In this document: positions 8,887-18,176 of the stretch, piece by piece
Numbering within the stretch: the stretch's first letter is position 1
How the letters are laid out: each line of letters starts with the position of its first letter
Assembly (NCBI RefSeq): GCF_000235625.1
Contig: NZ_AGTR01000026.1
Span: forward strand, 1-64,000
Reading direction: 5' to 3'
DNA: 64,000 nucleotides
DNA from: Marinobacter manganoxydans MnI7-9
GTDB taxonomy: Bacteria > Pseudomonadota > Gammaproteobacteria > Pseudomonadales > Oleiphilaceae
Notes under the pieces: model-generated
Told to the model about the DNA's origin: nothing
Databases searched by the model: none
The model's input: the letters and a program-made list of their open reading frames with translations, nothing else
Program-made: the position numbers and the translations under genes

Positions 8887-9869
8887 CGTCCCTGTGAGCA
8901 GCGCTGCATTGCAAGGTGTAGCGCCTGCTCCAGGGATGCCTGTTCTTTTTCGGGCAGGAAACGCTCGGCCAGATTACCAACCTGGGCTTTGAGGCTTTCG
9001 AGAAACCCAGGTTCGGTCTCTGCGTGTTGCAGCAGACCGGCCAGCGCCTGTTCGTCGCCAACGGGAAAATATCCGGCATAGTCACGCCCCAGCAAACCAA
9101 CATTGCCCGGAATGTCGGATGCCAACACCGGCAAGCCAGCCCGGCAGGCTTCGGAGACCACGTTTGCGCCACCCTCCATTACCGAGCTGATCACCATTAA
9201 CTGGCTGTTCGCCATCAACTGCCGGGTGCGGGTTTTATCCAGCTCGCCGAGCCAGTGGAAGCGTGGATTTTCAGCCATTTCCCGCTCTGCTTTGTTGTGC
9301 CATGCGTCGTTGTGGGCCCTGCCGGCACAAAAAACCTGTACCTTCGAGTCCTTCGGAAGCAATCGTGCGGCATAAGCCGCCCTCAGAGAATCCTTTTCGT
9401 CCCGAAGATGACCAATCACACAAGCGCCAAAACTCTCTTTCGTGAGATCCGCTTGCGGCGCCGGAAAGGCCTCCGGCCCCTCAGCCGATTGGTATAGCGT
9501 GACCAATTTGCTGGCAAGGCCGGCGGGTATGTCGTGCGCTACCAAGTCGTGCAGACCAATAAGCGCATCGGCAGCGCCCATAGAATACCGGGTATCTTCC
9601 GGGTATTCGTGCTGGTGCTGATAGATATCCGTGCCGGTGAGAGCCACGATGAGCGGCTTTTCAGGCCAGGTTTCGCCGAAATGTCGTATGGCATCGACAC
9701 TACGCCAGGCATGCAGGGCTATAAACGCATCGCAGGGTTCACCGTGGTATTCAGTAACCACGTCGACCGAGTGCCCGGCACTTTCCAGCAAGGTCTCCCA
9801 CCGTTCCGCCGTTGCCCGGTTTCCTGCTTTCGAACCCGGCTGCGCCGGCGTGATCATTATCAGATGCAT
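8883..9869 (-). CDS. senB: SenB-type selenosugar synthase / TIGR04348 glycosyltransferase
   Basis: A 328-residue GT-B glycosyltransferase of the family first named TIGR04348 and later shown, in the selenoneine pathway, to join selenophosphate-derived selenium to a UDP-sugar (SenB). The N-terminus reads MITPAQPGSKAGNRATAERW, typical of the family; the GT-B donor motif with paired glutamates is EGGANVVSEA near residue 245. The ATG at 9869 fits the family start; an upstream extension to 9923 is possible but does not resemble it. It is convergent with selD and divergent from the ABC importer. No selenoneine synthase gene (SenA) is in the window, so the sugar's fate is unknown. Confidence 0.85.
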   Translation of the reverse strand: MHLIMITPAQPGSKAGNRATAERWETLLESAGHSVDVVTEYHGEPCDAFIALHAWRSVDAIRHFGETWPEKPLIVALTGTDIYQHQHEYPEDTRYSMGAADALIGLHDLVAHDIPAGLASKLVTLYQSAEGPEAFPAPQADLTKESFGACVIGHLRDEKDSLRAAYAARLLPKDSKVQVFCAGRAHNDAWHNKAEREMAENPRFHWLGELDKTRTRQLMANSQLMVISSVMEGGANVVSEACRAGLPVLASDIPGNVGLLGRDYAGYFPVGDEQALAGLLQHAETEPGFLESLKAQVGNLAERFLPEKEQASLEQALHLAMQRCSQGR

Positions 9870-10040
9870 TGTCTTTGATTGAACCCAGCTTACTGAAAAA
9901 TGAAGTGTTCGGCCCTGAGCCAATTAAACCCGCAAACCGTACAGCTGTTCAGAGTTAACCCAAATCAAGGTATCCTTCTGAAGCAGGAGTCGTTCGCTTC
10001 ATCTCTGCACTGTAAATATCCATTCCAAAAAGGAAAAACC

Positions 10041-10907
10041 ATGACCCACAATCTTATACGGAAATTGCTGATTATTGGTCTCTGTTCTCTTTTTTCAGCC
10101 GCCGTGACCGCGCAGACATTCATTTTTACGGCAATACCGGACGAAGATGAAACCAAGCTCGTCGAGCGTTTTCGCGGCATTGCGGACTACCTTTCCGAGG
10201 AACTGGATGCCGATGTGAAGTACATCCCCGTGAAATCCTATGCGGCTGCCGTTTCCGCCTTCCGGAATAACCAGGTGCAGCTGGCGTGGTTTGGCGGCCT
10301 GTCGGGTGTTCAGGCGAGATCACTTGTACCCGGTTCGCAGGCAATCGCACAGGGCACTGAAGACCAGGCCTTCTACGTCTATTTTATTGCTCATGAGAGC
10401 ACCGGCCTGGATCGTCAGGATAGCCTGCCAGAAGACGTACGCGGTAAGACCTTTACCTTCGGATCAAAGGGCTCAACGTCGGGACGATTGATTCCGGAGT
10501 ACCTCATCCGCGAAACGTTTGGCGAAGCACCTGAAGATGTCTTTTCTCGCGTCGGCTACAGCGGCAACCACACTCGCACCCTCCGTCTGGTCGAGTCCGG
10601 CACCTACGAAGTGGGCGCGATGAACTTCGCGGTCTGGGAAAAAGAACTGGAAAACGGAAACATTGATACCGACGCCGTGAAGGTCATCTGGAAAACACCC
10701 GGGTTCCCGAATTACCAATGGAGCATCCGTGGCGACGTGGATGAAAACTACGGCGAAGGCTTTACCGATCGCGTTCGCGAAGCCCTGTTATCGCTTGATG
10801 ATCCCGAGCTGCTTGAGAGCTTCCCGCGTTCTGATTTTATTCCCGCTTCAAACGACGATTATGAGCCGATTCGCAAAGTAGCGAAAGAAATCGGAATCAT
10901 TGATTGA
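10041..10907 (+). CDS. PhnD-like periplasmic binding protein, putative selenium oxyanion importer
   Basis: A 288-residue protein with a signal peptide (LLIIGLCSLFSAAVTAQ) and a type II binding fold of the phosphonate/phosphite (PhnD) superfamily; the SKGSTSGRLIPEYLI segment is the oxyanion-pocket region. A clade of this superfamily is found next to selD and annotated as putative selenate transporter binding protein; gene context here fits that clade. Transport of selenate or selenite is inferred, not proven. The ATG at 10041 has AAGGA at 10030-10034; an in-frame extension to 9900 would run before the signal peptide and is unlikely. It is first of a three-gene operon. Confidence 0.8.
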   Translation: MTHNLIRKLLIIGLCSLFSAAVTAQTFIFTAIPDEDETKLVERFRGIADYLSEELDADVKYIPVKSYAAAVSAFRNNQVQLAWFGGLSGVQARSLVPGSQAIAQGTEDQAFYVYFIAHESTGLDRQDSLPEDVRGKTFTFGSKGSTSGRLIPEYLIRETFGEAPEDVFSRVGYSGNHTRTLRLVESGTYEVGAMNFAVWEKELENGNIDTDAVKVIWKTPGFPNYQWSIRGDVDENYGEGFTDRVREALLSLDDPELLESFPRSDFIPASNDDYEPIRKVAKEIGIID

Positions 10908-11557
10908 TGGCAGGCTTTGATCTCTCAGGCCTGACGGCCTCTTTTGGGGGTGAGCGGGTAATCGGGCCCCTCACCCTCAAGGTAAAGGAAGGAGATCAGG
11001 TTGCCCTGGTCGGTAAGAGTGGTGCAGGTAAATCCACTCTTATCCGACTTATTCACCAGCGAGTGGATGGCCAGTCATCTCTTGTGCCTCAGGAGCTTGG
11101 CCTGGTAAACGCCCTTCCTGTATTTCACAACGTTTTCATGGGCCAGCTCGACAAGCATGCCACCTGGTACAACACCATTACCCTTGTGCGGCCATTCAAA
11201 CAGGACAGAAAACAGGTCCTGGAGCTTCTGGACGCATTGAGAATGTCTGAAAAACTCTGGATTCCCACAGCTTCGCTCTCGGGCGGGCAGCGTCAAAGGG
11301 TGGCCATTGCCAGAGCCCTTTATCGCAACGCCCCGGTCTTATTGGCAGATGAACCCATCTCCGCACTGGACGGCCCCATGGCGCATCACGTTATGCAATT
11401 GCTGCGAGATCGCTTCAAAACCAGTGTTATCGCTCTTCACGATGTGGAAATGGCGATGAAGTACTGTAACCGCATTGTTGGCATACAGAATGGGCAGGTC
11501 GCCCTTGATGAGCCTACTGACCAATTGGCGGCCGCAGACATCATGTCGTTGTATTAG
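10907..11557 (+). CDS. ABC importer ATP-binding protein (PhnC-like)
   Basis: A 216-residue ATPase with Walker A GKSGAGKST, signature LSGGQRQR, Walker B VLLADEP and H-loop ALHDVEMA. It powers the neighbouring importer at the inner membrane. It is somewhat shorter than typical PhnC proteins (about 240-260), mainly between Walker A and the Q-loop region. The ATG at 10907 shares its A with the stop codon of the binding-protein gene; a TTG one codon earlier is less likely. The product is part of the selenium-associated transporter. Confidence 0.85.
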   Translation: MAGFDLSGLTASFGGERVIGPLTLKVKEGDQVALVGKSGAGKSTLIRLIHQRVDGQSSLVPQELGLVNALPVFHNVFMGQLDKHATWYNTITLVRPFKQDRKQVLELLDALRMSEKLWIPTASLSGGQRQRVAIARALYRNAPVLLADEPISALDGPMAHHVMQLLRDRFKTSVIALHDVEMAMKYCNRIVGIQNGQVALDEPTDQLAAADIMSLY

Positions 11558-11570
11558 GATCTGTCGAGCG

Positions 11571-13037
11571 ATGCTCTCCTACCCAACTGTTCGCACCAGC
11601 CTGATCTTTCTTGCTATTGCGCTTGTGGGGCTGTTGTTTGCCGATATTGCGATCACCGCAAACAATCCCTGGCGGGATCTGGGCAACTTTTTCCTGGGTG
11701 TACTCACTCCGAACTTTTTCAGCAGCGAAGGTCTTCTTACCGCCTTATTGCGAACAGTGGCCTTCGCCTTTGTTGGGGTGACCGTTGGCGGGGTTTGCGG
11801 ATTTTTTCTGGCTCTGGTGTACCGATTCCTCCCGGTGCGGGTGTTTTGTGCTTTCATCAGGGCGATTCATGAGCTCTTTTGGGCTCTTATTTTTTTGCAG
11901 TTTTTCGGTTTCCACCCCCTGACGGGCGTGTTGGCGATTGCGATACCTTATTCCGGCATCTTCGCCAAGGTTTACTCCGAGATTCTCGAGGAAGCTGACC
12001 CGGAGCCGGGCAGGCTCTTGCCACCGGGAACAGGAACTATCGCGGCGTTTCTGTATACCAGGATTCCTGATTGCTGGGTCCAATTGAGAACCTACACCGC
12101 CTATCGCCTTGAATGCGGGCTGCGTTCGAGTGCCATACTCGGATTTGTGGGCCTGCCAACTCTGGGGTTTTATTTGGAAACCTCTTTTTCCCAGGGGATG
12201 TACTCCGACGCCGGCGCAATGTTGATCCTCTTTTACGTGCTCATTGCCACAATTCCACTATGGGTAAGACCCAAGTTGTTACCCGTGTATATCGTGGGGG
12301 CTCCGTTTTTCCTTGGCGATGGCTTGCCCATCGTCTGGGGTAATGTTGAACGGTTTTTCACCGAGGATATTGTCCCCAGCCCACTCAGGGATGGAGAGGG
12401 CCTGGCCGGCCTTTTACCGTGGCTGAATGAACTGATGATCGAGCAGGCACTGCCTGGCATCTGGAATACTGTGGTTCTCACTCAGATTGCGCTGGTGGCC
12501 ACGGGTATCCTCACCCTGCTGGCGTTCCCCCTGATCTCAAATCATTTTGGCGGCCCTATACGTCGAACCTCCGGCCATATTTTTCTAGTAATTGCCCGAT
12601 CAACCCCTGAGTACATCCTGGCCTACATACTCCTGCAACTCTGGGGACCTTCCATGCTTCCTGCGGTGGTTGCATTGGCCCTTCACAATGGCGGCATCAT
12701 AGGCCACCTGATTGGCCGGCAAACCAACACGATCCGTTTGAGATCCGATGCTCCCAAAGGCTTTAATCGCTATAGCTGGGAACTCGTGCCCCGGATCTAC
12801 CGATCATTTCTGGCGTTTCTATTTTATCGCTGGGAAATCATCATGAGAGAAACTGCAATCCTTGGTATTCTCGGCATCTACACCCTTGGCTTTTACGTTG
12901 ATAGCGCGATACAGAGTATCCGGTTCGACCAGGCAATGGTTCTGATCCTGATAACGGCCATGCTTAACATCGGCGTAGACATCCTCGGCCGCTATATTCG
13001 CCGCAAGCTGGCTTTGCAGACCATGCCCACCTGCTAA
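11571..13037 (+). CDS. ABC importer permease, two PhnE-like domains fused
   Basis: A 488-residue membrane protein made of two PhnE-like permease halves in tandem, about residues 1-255 and 285-488. Each half has several membrane segments and an EAA-like coupling loop (around YSEILEEADPEPG in the first and DAPKGFNRYSWELVPR in the second). Most transporters of this type use two separate or identical permease chains, so one fused chain suggests a pseudo-heterodimer. The ATG at 11571 lies 13 bases after the ATPase stop. It is the last gene of the putative selenium importer operon. Confidence 0.82.
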   Translation: MLSYPTVRTSLIFLAIALVGLLFADIAITANNPWRDLGNFFLGVLTPNFFSSEGLLTALLRTVAFAFVGVTVGGVCGFFLALVYRFLPVRVFCAFIRAIHELFWALIFLQFFGFHPLTGVLAIAIPYSGIFAKVYSEILEEADPEPGRLLPPGTGTIAAFLYTRIPDCWVQLRTYTAYRLECGLRSSAILGFVGLPTLGFYLETSFSQGMYSDAGAMLILFYVLIATIPLWVRPKLLPVYIVGAPFFLGDGLPIVWGNVERFFTEDIVPSPLRDGEGLAGLLPWLNELMIEQALPGIWNTVVLTQIALVATGILTLLAFPLISNHFGGPIRRTSGHIFLVIARSTPEYILAYILLQLWGPSMLPAVVALALHNGGIIGHLIGRQTNTIRLRSDAPKGFNRYSWELVPRIYRSFLAFLFYRWEIIMRETAILGILGIYTLGFYVDSAIQSIRFDQAMVLILITAMLNIGVDILGRYIRRKLALQTMPTC

Positions 13038-13172
13038 CCCGCACTGCGATCCCCATCACAGTTCCGTCATTTCGGCCAACGCTAAACTGGTAATTGGCGA
13101 CCGGTTGGCGGTATTGCCAGGATACATTCCGCTACACTCAGATCACCTATTGCAACATTCAGAGTTCTGGTG

Positions 13173-13778
13173 ATGATGGTTAACGGGTTGATTCTCTTCA
13201 TTCAGGTCGGGCTGCTGGCGCTGCTTGTCCTGTTGGCTGTGCGGGTTATCTCGCTGGTGCGTTCCGAACCCATCGCAGTCGGTCGCCAGGAAATCTGGCC
13301 AGCAACGAGGGACACGGTGGCTACCGACCTGCCCTCAAACAATTCCGAATGGCCGGTTGCCAGCAGAAGGCCGACTCCTGAAGCTGCTCCGGACCGGGCT
13401 GAGCTCATCACCCGATTGCACATTCTGGCTGGTCTCCAGGAACGGGATTGCCGTGTAAAGGGTCTGGCGCTAGCGACCGCACCCGATGCGGTCAAAGCCT
13501 ATGCCACGGCTTGGCTGTACGGTGCCGGGTGCGCCCTGAGCGACAAAGGCAGTCGGCATTCCGAGGCACTGGCCGGGATTGTTGCCCAGACCATCAATCG
13601 AAAAACGGGGATGCGTCAACCGCAGGCGATGCAGGCGATCAGCACATTAACAGACAGTGCGGTTTATCTGGCTTGTTTCCGGGCGGGTCTGGAAGGTGCG
13701 GAGTTCTGGCGATACAACCATTTCGTACCGCCCACGTCGAGTCTTTACGACGCCATTACTGCCAACGCGTTTATTTAG
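13173..13778 (+). CDS. Hypothetical membrane-anchored protein
   Basis: A 201-residue protein I do not recognise. Residues about 4-26 form one membrane segment (LILFIQVGLLALLVLLAVRV), followed by a polar linker and a helical, mostly soluble domain with several cysteines (about 85-180). Three possible starts lie in a row (GTG 13170, ATG 13173, ATG 13176), none with a clear ribosome site. Its 3' end overlaps the convergent hypothetical gene by eight bases. Confidence 0.6.
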   Translation: MMVNGLILFIQVGLLALLVLLAVRVISLVRSEPIAVGRQEIWPATRDTVATDLPSNNSEWPVASRRPTPEAAPDRAELITRLHILAGLQERDCRVKGLALATAPDAVKAYATAWLYGAGCALSDKGSRHSEALAGIVAQTINRKTGMRQPQAMQAISTLTDSAVYLACFRAGLEGAEFWRYNHFVPPTSSLYDAITANAFI

Positions 13779-14082
13779 CAGCCTGTTTGTTTGCGGTTTC
13801 AAGTACCCAGTCGGTACCCAGGGCAACGGGTTCCGCATGATCCTGTTCGTCCACTCGGGTTCCGGTTATTTCAGGCCGGCTGAAGCCGCCATCATCCGTA
13901 TTTGCCATGCTGTCCACATCCACGGAACGAACCACATAGGTTACGCCGCCGGCCAGCACTTTCGCGCGATGAGTCAGGCCGAAAACAAACCGGCAGTAAT
14001 CCAGCTTTAGCTGAATCAGATCCTGTTCGGCTTTGCGGATTTTTCTGAGCAGAACCTTCTGAACGCTATCTCCGTAATCCAT
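13771..14082 (-). CDS. Hypothetical protein, 103 residues
   Basis: A small soluble protein without a recognised family. The N-terminal half is a charged helix (KVLLRKIRKAEQDLIQLKLDYCRFVFG), followed by strands with AGGVTYVVRSVDVDSM and a loose C-terminus. The ATG at 14082 has AGGGA seven bases upstream; a GTG one codon earlier is too close to that site. It is convergent with the membrane-anchored hypothetical gene. Confidence 0.6.
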   Translation of the reverse strand: MDYGDSVQKVLLRKIRKAEQDLIQLKLDYCRFVFGLTHRAKVLAGGVTYVVRSVDVDSMANTDDGGFSRPEITGTRVDEQDHAEPVALGTDWVLETANKQAAK

Positions 14083-14171
14083 CACGTTGTCCCTGCAAAT
14101 GGCGATGAGATGATTTTACACAATCCCGGACCGTTGTCAGCCGACCAGTTGTCGGTTCAGCTGTCCCGGTG

Positions 14172-14633
14172 CTATTCGGCCTGGAAAACCAGCTTAACCG
14201 GGATGTTTTCGATGGGTTCCTGGCCCTGTTGCAGATCAATGCGCCAGGTCATTTTGCCATCCACGGTGCAGAACGGCGCTGTGAAACGGGCGGAGTACTG
14301 GTTTTCCGACTGTTTGCCGAGGGGCACCGGGTACTCGCCCATGTACATGGACTCGCCCCGGAGAACAGCCAGAAAGCGTTCCGGACGTTCCGGTGTAGCA
14401 ACGGTTAGCTGGTATTCGGTGCCCTGAGCGCCCACGCCCATGGTGTTGAGGGCAACCTGCCAATCTCCGGAACCATTCGACCATTGGCACGGACCGCTTT
14501 CCAGCAGATCACACTGAACGGTCTGACTTTCTCCGCCGGACGTTTTGCCAGTGTCTCCCAGCAGGCGCCAACCGAACACACCGGCACCAACCACGGCCAG
14601 AATCAATCCTGTAACAGCAATCGCGCGTAACAT
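14172..14633 (-). CDS. Hypothetical single-pass membrane protein
   Basis: A 153-residue protein with one N-terminal membrane segment (about 4-24, AIAVTGLILAVVGAGVFGW) and a predicted extracytoplasmic beta-rich domain containing three cysteines (CDLLESGPCQW and FCTVDG) that could form disulfides. Family unknown to me. The ATG at 14633 was chosen because the membrane segment follows at once and a GGAAG lies upstream; the frame stays open to 14792, but that extension runs towards the divergent ABC gene and looks like leader DNA. Confidence 0.6.
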   Translation of the reverse strand: MLRAIAVTGLILAVVGAGVFGWRLLGDTGKTSGGESQTVQCDLLESGPCQWSNGSGDWQVALNTMGVGAQGTEYQLTVATPERPERFLAVLRGESMYMGEYPVPLGKQSENQYSARFTAPFCTVDGKMTWRIDLQQGQEPIENIPVKLVFQAE

Positions 14634-14765
14634 AACCGCTTCCCGAACAAACCCGGCCGGCATTATGGGGTTTTCTCCGGCCGAGGCAAAGGTTTCTAAA
14701 CTGGCGCTACTCATGAGAAAATACTGCGCCTTCAATTCGACCCATTCTGACCACAGGACACGCCC

Positions 14766-15686
14766 GTGCAGCCGGATATTTCCGTTAAGCACCTGAGCAA
14801 GGTATATGGCGACGGTTTTCAGGCTTTGAAAGACATTAACCTGGACATCCGCCGTGGCGAGATCTTCGCCCTCCTCGGCCCCAATGGCGCTGGCAAGACC
14901 ACGCTCATCAGTATCATCTGCGGTATCGTCAATGCCTCCTCCGGACAGGTAACGGCCGCCGGTTACGATATTGTCAAAGACTACCGCAAGGCCCGCGAGA
15001 CCATCGGCCTGGTGCCACAGGAACTCAACACCGATTCATTCGAAACTGTCTGGAATGCCGTTTCCTTCAGTCGTGGGCTATTCGGCAAGGCGCCGAAACC
15101 TGCGCACATCGAGAAAGTCCTGAAAGATCTTTCTCTCTGGGACAAGCGCAACAACCGGATCATGTCTCTCTCCGGTGGCATGAAGCGCCGCCTGATGATT
15201 GCCAAGGCGCTCTCCCATGAGCCCCAGATACTGTTCCTGGATGAGCCCACGGCGGGCGTCGACGTTGAACTGCGGCGGGACATGTGGGAAATGGTGCGCA
15301 AACTTCGGGAACATGGCGTGACCATCATCCTCACCACCCACTACATCGAAGAAGCCGAGGAAATGGCGGATCGCATCGGTGTCATTCGCGGTGGCGAGAT
15401 CATTCTGGTCGAGGACAAGGCCCAGTTGATGACCAAGCTGGGCAAGAAAGAGTTGCGACTGCAGCTGCAGCACAAACTGGACAAGGTGCCCGGTGAACTG
15501 ACTCTGGAGCCGATAGAGCTGTCAGAGGATGGTTACGAGCTGATATACACCTTCGACTCCCAGCGAGAGCAGGCAGGGGTAACCCGATTGCTCCGCACGC
15601 TTGGCGATCTCGGTATCGAATACCGAGACCTTCAAACCCGGGAAAGCTCCCTTGAAGAGATTTTTGTCGGCCTGGTGCACGAGTAA
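14766..15686 (+). CDS. ABC-2 type exporter ATP-binding protein (YadG-like)
   Basis: A 306-residue ATPase close in length and motifs to E. coli YadG: Walker [10 protein letters not shown], signature LSGGMKRR, Walker B ILFLDEP, H-loop TTHYIEEA. It partners the permease encoded 26 bases downstream. It starts with GTG at 14766, with AGGA upstream. Substrates of YadGH-type exporters are not established. The gene is divergent from the single-pass membrane protein gene and heads a three-gene operon. Confidence 0.88.
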   Translation: MQPDISVKHLSKVYGDGFQALKDINLDIRRGEIFALLGPNGAGKTTLISIICGIVNASSGQVTAAGYDIVKDYRKARETIGLVPQELNTDSFETVWNAVSFSRGLFGKAPKPAHIEKVLKDLSLWDKRNNRIMSLSGGMKRRLMIAKALSHEPQILFLDEPTAGVDVELRRDMWEMVRKLREHGVTIILTTHYIEEAEEMADRIGVIRGGEIILVEDKAQLMTKLGKKELRLQLQHKLDKVPGELTLEPIELSEDGYELIYTFDSQREQAGVTRLLRTLGDLGIEYRDLQTRESSLEEIFVGLVHE

Positions 15687-15712
15687 AACTGCCGGCTATT
15701 CTGGAGAAATGC

Positions 15713-16474
15713 ATGAACCTGTACGGTATCCGCGCAATCTACAATTTTGAAATGGCCCGCATGAAGCGCACTGTGATGCAAAGTGTGCTCTCGCCGGTTA
15801 TATCCACCTGCCTGTATTTCGTGGTGTTTGGCTCAGCGATTGGCTCGCGGATGGGCGACATCGACAACATCGCCTACGGCGCTTACATCATCCCCGGCCT
15901 GGTGATGTTGTCGCTGCTGATGCAAAGTATTTCGAACGCCTCCTTCGGCATCTACATGCCCAAGTTCTCGGGCACGATTTATGAAGTGCTCTCTGCCCCG
16001 GTCTCCTATGTGGAAGTGGTGCTGGGCTATGTCGGTGCTGCTGCCACCAAGTCCATCATTCTTGGGCTTATCATCCTGGCGACCGCCAAGTTCTTCGTGG
16101 ACTACGACGTACTGCACCCCTTCTGGATGCTCTCCTTCCTGGTGCTTACCTCGGTGACCTTCAGCCTGTTCGGTTTCATTATCGGCATCTGGGCCGACGG
16201 ATTCGAAAAACTGCAGATCGTGCCGATGATGATTGTCACACCGCTGGTTTTCCTTGGCGGTACCTTCTATTCAATCGACATGCTGCCAGAGGTCTGGCAG
16301 ACCGTGAGCCTGTTCAATCCGGTGGTTTACCTGATCAGCGGTTTCCGTTGGGCGTTTTACGGCGTGTCTGACGTTCATATTGCCATCAGTGTGGGAATGA
16401 CCCTCGTATTCCTCACGGCCTGCATGGTCGGCATCTGGTGGATTTTCAAGACCGGCTACCGGTTGCGCTCGTGA
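15713..16474 (+). CDS. ABC-2 type permease (YadH-like)
   Basis: A 253-residue inner-membrane protein with six predicted membrane segments and the ABC-2 signature region ([20 protein letters not shown] near residue 183). Length and order match YadH, the partner of YadG. It works with the preceding ATPase. Its TGA overlaps the GTG start of the DUF192 gene, which indicates one transcript. Confidence 0.87.
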   Translation: MNLYGIRAIYNFEMARMKRTVMQSVLSPVISTCLYFVVFGSAIGSRMGDIDNIAYGAYIIPGLVMLSLLMQSISNASFGIYMPKFSGTIYEVLSAPVSYVEVVLGYVGAAATKSIILGLIILATAKFFVDYDVLHPFWMLSFLVLTSVTFSLFGFIIGIWADGFEKLQIVPMMIVTPLVFLGGTFYSIDMLPEVWQTVSLFNPVVYLISGFRWAFYGVSDVHIAISVGMTLVFLTACMVGIWWIFKTGYRLRS

Positions 16475-16989
16475 CCTGCGCATCAAGCCCGGTTCGGGGG
16501 GCGGAAGTCTGGGCCCTCCTTGCAGCCAGCTTATTGCTCTACGGCTGCTCCTCGGGCATTGCAGCGCCTCAGGACGGCCTGCCGGTTGTCGAGGCCTGCT
16601 TTGTGTCTGCGTCGGGCGTGGTGCCAGTGCAACTCGAGATTGCCGGCACTTCCGAGCAACGCCAGAAAGGACTGATGGGCCGTACGTCCATGGCTCCCGA
16701 TGCCGGGATGCTGTTTAAATACCGCGAGCCGAGATCAGCCAGCCACGGATTCTGGATGTACAAGACCCTGATTCCCCTCGACATCGCCTACCTGAACGAG
16801 GATGGCAAGATTGGCAGCATTCGCAAGATGGTGCCCTGCCCCTCGGCCAGCGGATCCGGTTGCCCCACCTACCCGGCCGGTGTGCCATTCATCGAGGCCG
16901 TGGAGATGAACGCCGGCTTTTTCCTGGAACATGGAATCGGAACGGGCGACCGGCTCGCCATCGGAAAGGACAATTGCCCCGCAAATTAG
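16471..16989 (+). CDS. DUF192 lipoprotein
   Basis: A 172-residue protein of the DUF192 family (small beta-rich domain with [16 protein letters not shown] and the [14 protein letters not shown] end). The N-terminus has a lipoprotein signal with lipobox LLYGC, so it is probably anchored to a membrane in the periplasm. The GTG at 16471 overlaps the permease stop (GTGA); a longer frame exists inside the permease gene but would place residues before the signal. The molecular role of DUF192 is unknown; the operon suggests a link to the exporter. Confidence 0.82.
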   Translation: MTCASSPVRGAEVWALLAASLLLYGCSSGIAAPQDGLPVVEACFVSASGVVPVQLEIAGTSEQRQKGLMGRTSMAPDAGMLFKYREPRSASHGFWMYKTLIPLDIAYLNEDGKIGSIRKMVPCPSASGSGCPTYPAGVPFIEAVEMNAGFFLEHGIGTGDRLAIGKDNCPAN

Positions 16990-17014
16990 GCCGGGCAATG
17001 TCTCAGCAACCGGT

Positions 17015-17806
17015 TCAGCTGTCCTGCCACTCTGGCTTGCGCTTCTCCAGAAATGCGCAGATACCTTCCTGGGCGTCGTTCGCCATCATGTTGTCTGCCA
17101 TCACCTTTGAGGTGTACTCATAAGCGTCCTCCAGCGGCATTTCCAGTTGCCGGTAGAAGGCTTCCTTACCAATCTTCAGGGTATGACCAGACTTGTCGGC
17201 AATGGTACGCGCCAGCTTGTAAACCATTTCGTCCAGGTGCTGCTCATCAACAATCTGATTGACCAGTCCGATGCGTTCAGCTTTCACGGCACCAATCATC
17301 TCACCGGTCAGCAGCATTTCCATCGCGTGCTTGCGTGACACATTCCGGGACAGCGCCACCATCGGCGTGGAACAGAATAGCCCGATATTCACGCCAGGCG
17401 TCGCAAACCGGGCGGTATCGGCCGCCACGGCCAGGTCGCAGCTGGCCACCAGCTGGCAGCCGGCGGCGGTCGCAACACCCGCAACCCGCGCAATGACTGG
17501 CCGGGGCAGGTTCACGATCTGCTGCATCACCTTGCTACACTGGTTAAACAGGGCCAGCTGGAATTCATGGCTATCGAACTGCTCACGCACTTCCCGGAGG
17601 TCATGGCCGGCACAAAACACGTTGCCATGAGCCGCAAGGACGACAACCCGCGTTTTCGAATCGGAGGCGATGATCGCCAGCTCTTCAGACAAGGCCTCGA
17701 GCATGGCCATGGAAAGGCTGTTTTTCTTCTCCGGCTGGTTCAGTGTAAGCGTGGTAATGCCATTTTCGCTGTACTTGTGCACCAGCTCTTGTGTTTGTTC
17801 AGTCAT
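17015..17806 (-). CDS. Enoyl-CoA hydratase/isomerase family protein
   Basis: A 263-residue crotonase-fold enzyme with the first oxyanion-hole segment VFCAGHDLREV and the second near RVAGVATAAGCQLVASCDLA. Members hydrate enoyl-CoA or carry out related CoA-ester chemistry in the cytoplasm. The position after that second motif where classic hydratases have a catalytic glutamate is not clear here, so the exact reaction is open. The ATG at 17806 has GGAG seven bases upstream; the longer frame to 17836 lacks such support. It appears monocistronic. Confidence 0.88.
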   Translation of the reverse strand: MTEQTQELVHKYSENGITTLTLNQPEKKNSLSMAMLEALSEELAIIASDSKTRVVVLAAHGNVFCAGHDLREVREQFDSHEFQLALFNQCSKVMQQIVNLPRPVIARVAGVATAAGCQLVASCDLAVAADTARFATPGVNIGLFCSTPMVALSRNVSRKHAMEMLLTGEMIGAVKAERIGLVNQIVDEQHLDEMVYKLARTIADKSGHTLKIGKEAFYRQLEMPLEDAYEYTSKVMADNMMANDAQEGICAFLEKRKPEWQDS

Positions 17807-17994
17807 GTGGACACTCCATTTGAATCGTTGCTGCACCGGGCATTCTGGAATCTTACCCAGAGTATTGCTGACTGCGTCTATACTGTCGAAGCGACTTTTG
17901 TAGGATGCTCAGTTTTCAATGCGTTGCGGTTGTTATAGACCTCTGCTGCCCATAGGCTGTTGGTAGAAGCCAAAACTGCAGAGAGGAATAACGC

Positions 17995-18138
17995 ATGTCA
18001 AAATCAATGATCCTCAAAGCCATCTTCGCCATCGCGGTTATCGGCGGAGCAGTCTTCATAATCGTAAAAGACGATCCAGCAACACCAACCGGCGACATCA
18101 ACAGCATCCAGCCGCTGCCGGAACAGGACAACCCATAA
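17995..18138 (+). CDS. Small membrane protein, 47 residues
   Basis: An ATG at 17995 with AGAGGAA about eight bases upstream opens a 47-codon frame ending in TAA at 18136-18138. Residues about 5-24 are strongly hydrophobic (MILKAIFAIAVIGGAVFIIV), then an acidic, proline-rich tail. It looks like a single-pass membrane peptide with the tail outside or in the periplasm. It lies 38 bases upstream of the DMT transporter and could share its transcript. No family recognised. Confidence 0.6.
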   Translation: MSKSMILKAIFAIAVIGGAVFIIVKDDPATPTGDINSIQPLPEQDNP

Positions 18139-18176
18139 ATTAACCGAACCACCACACCGGAACAGGCGAAGCCACG

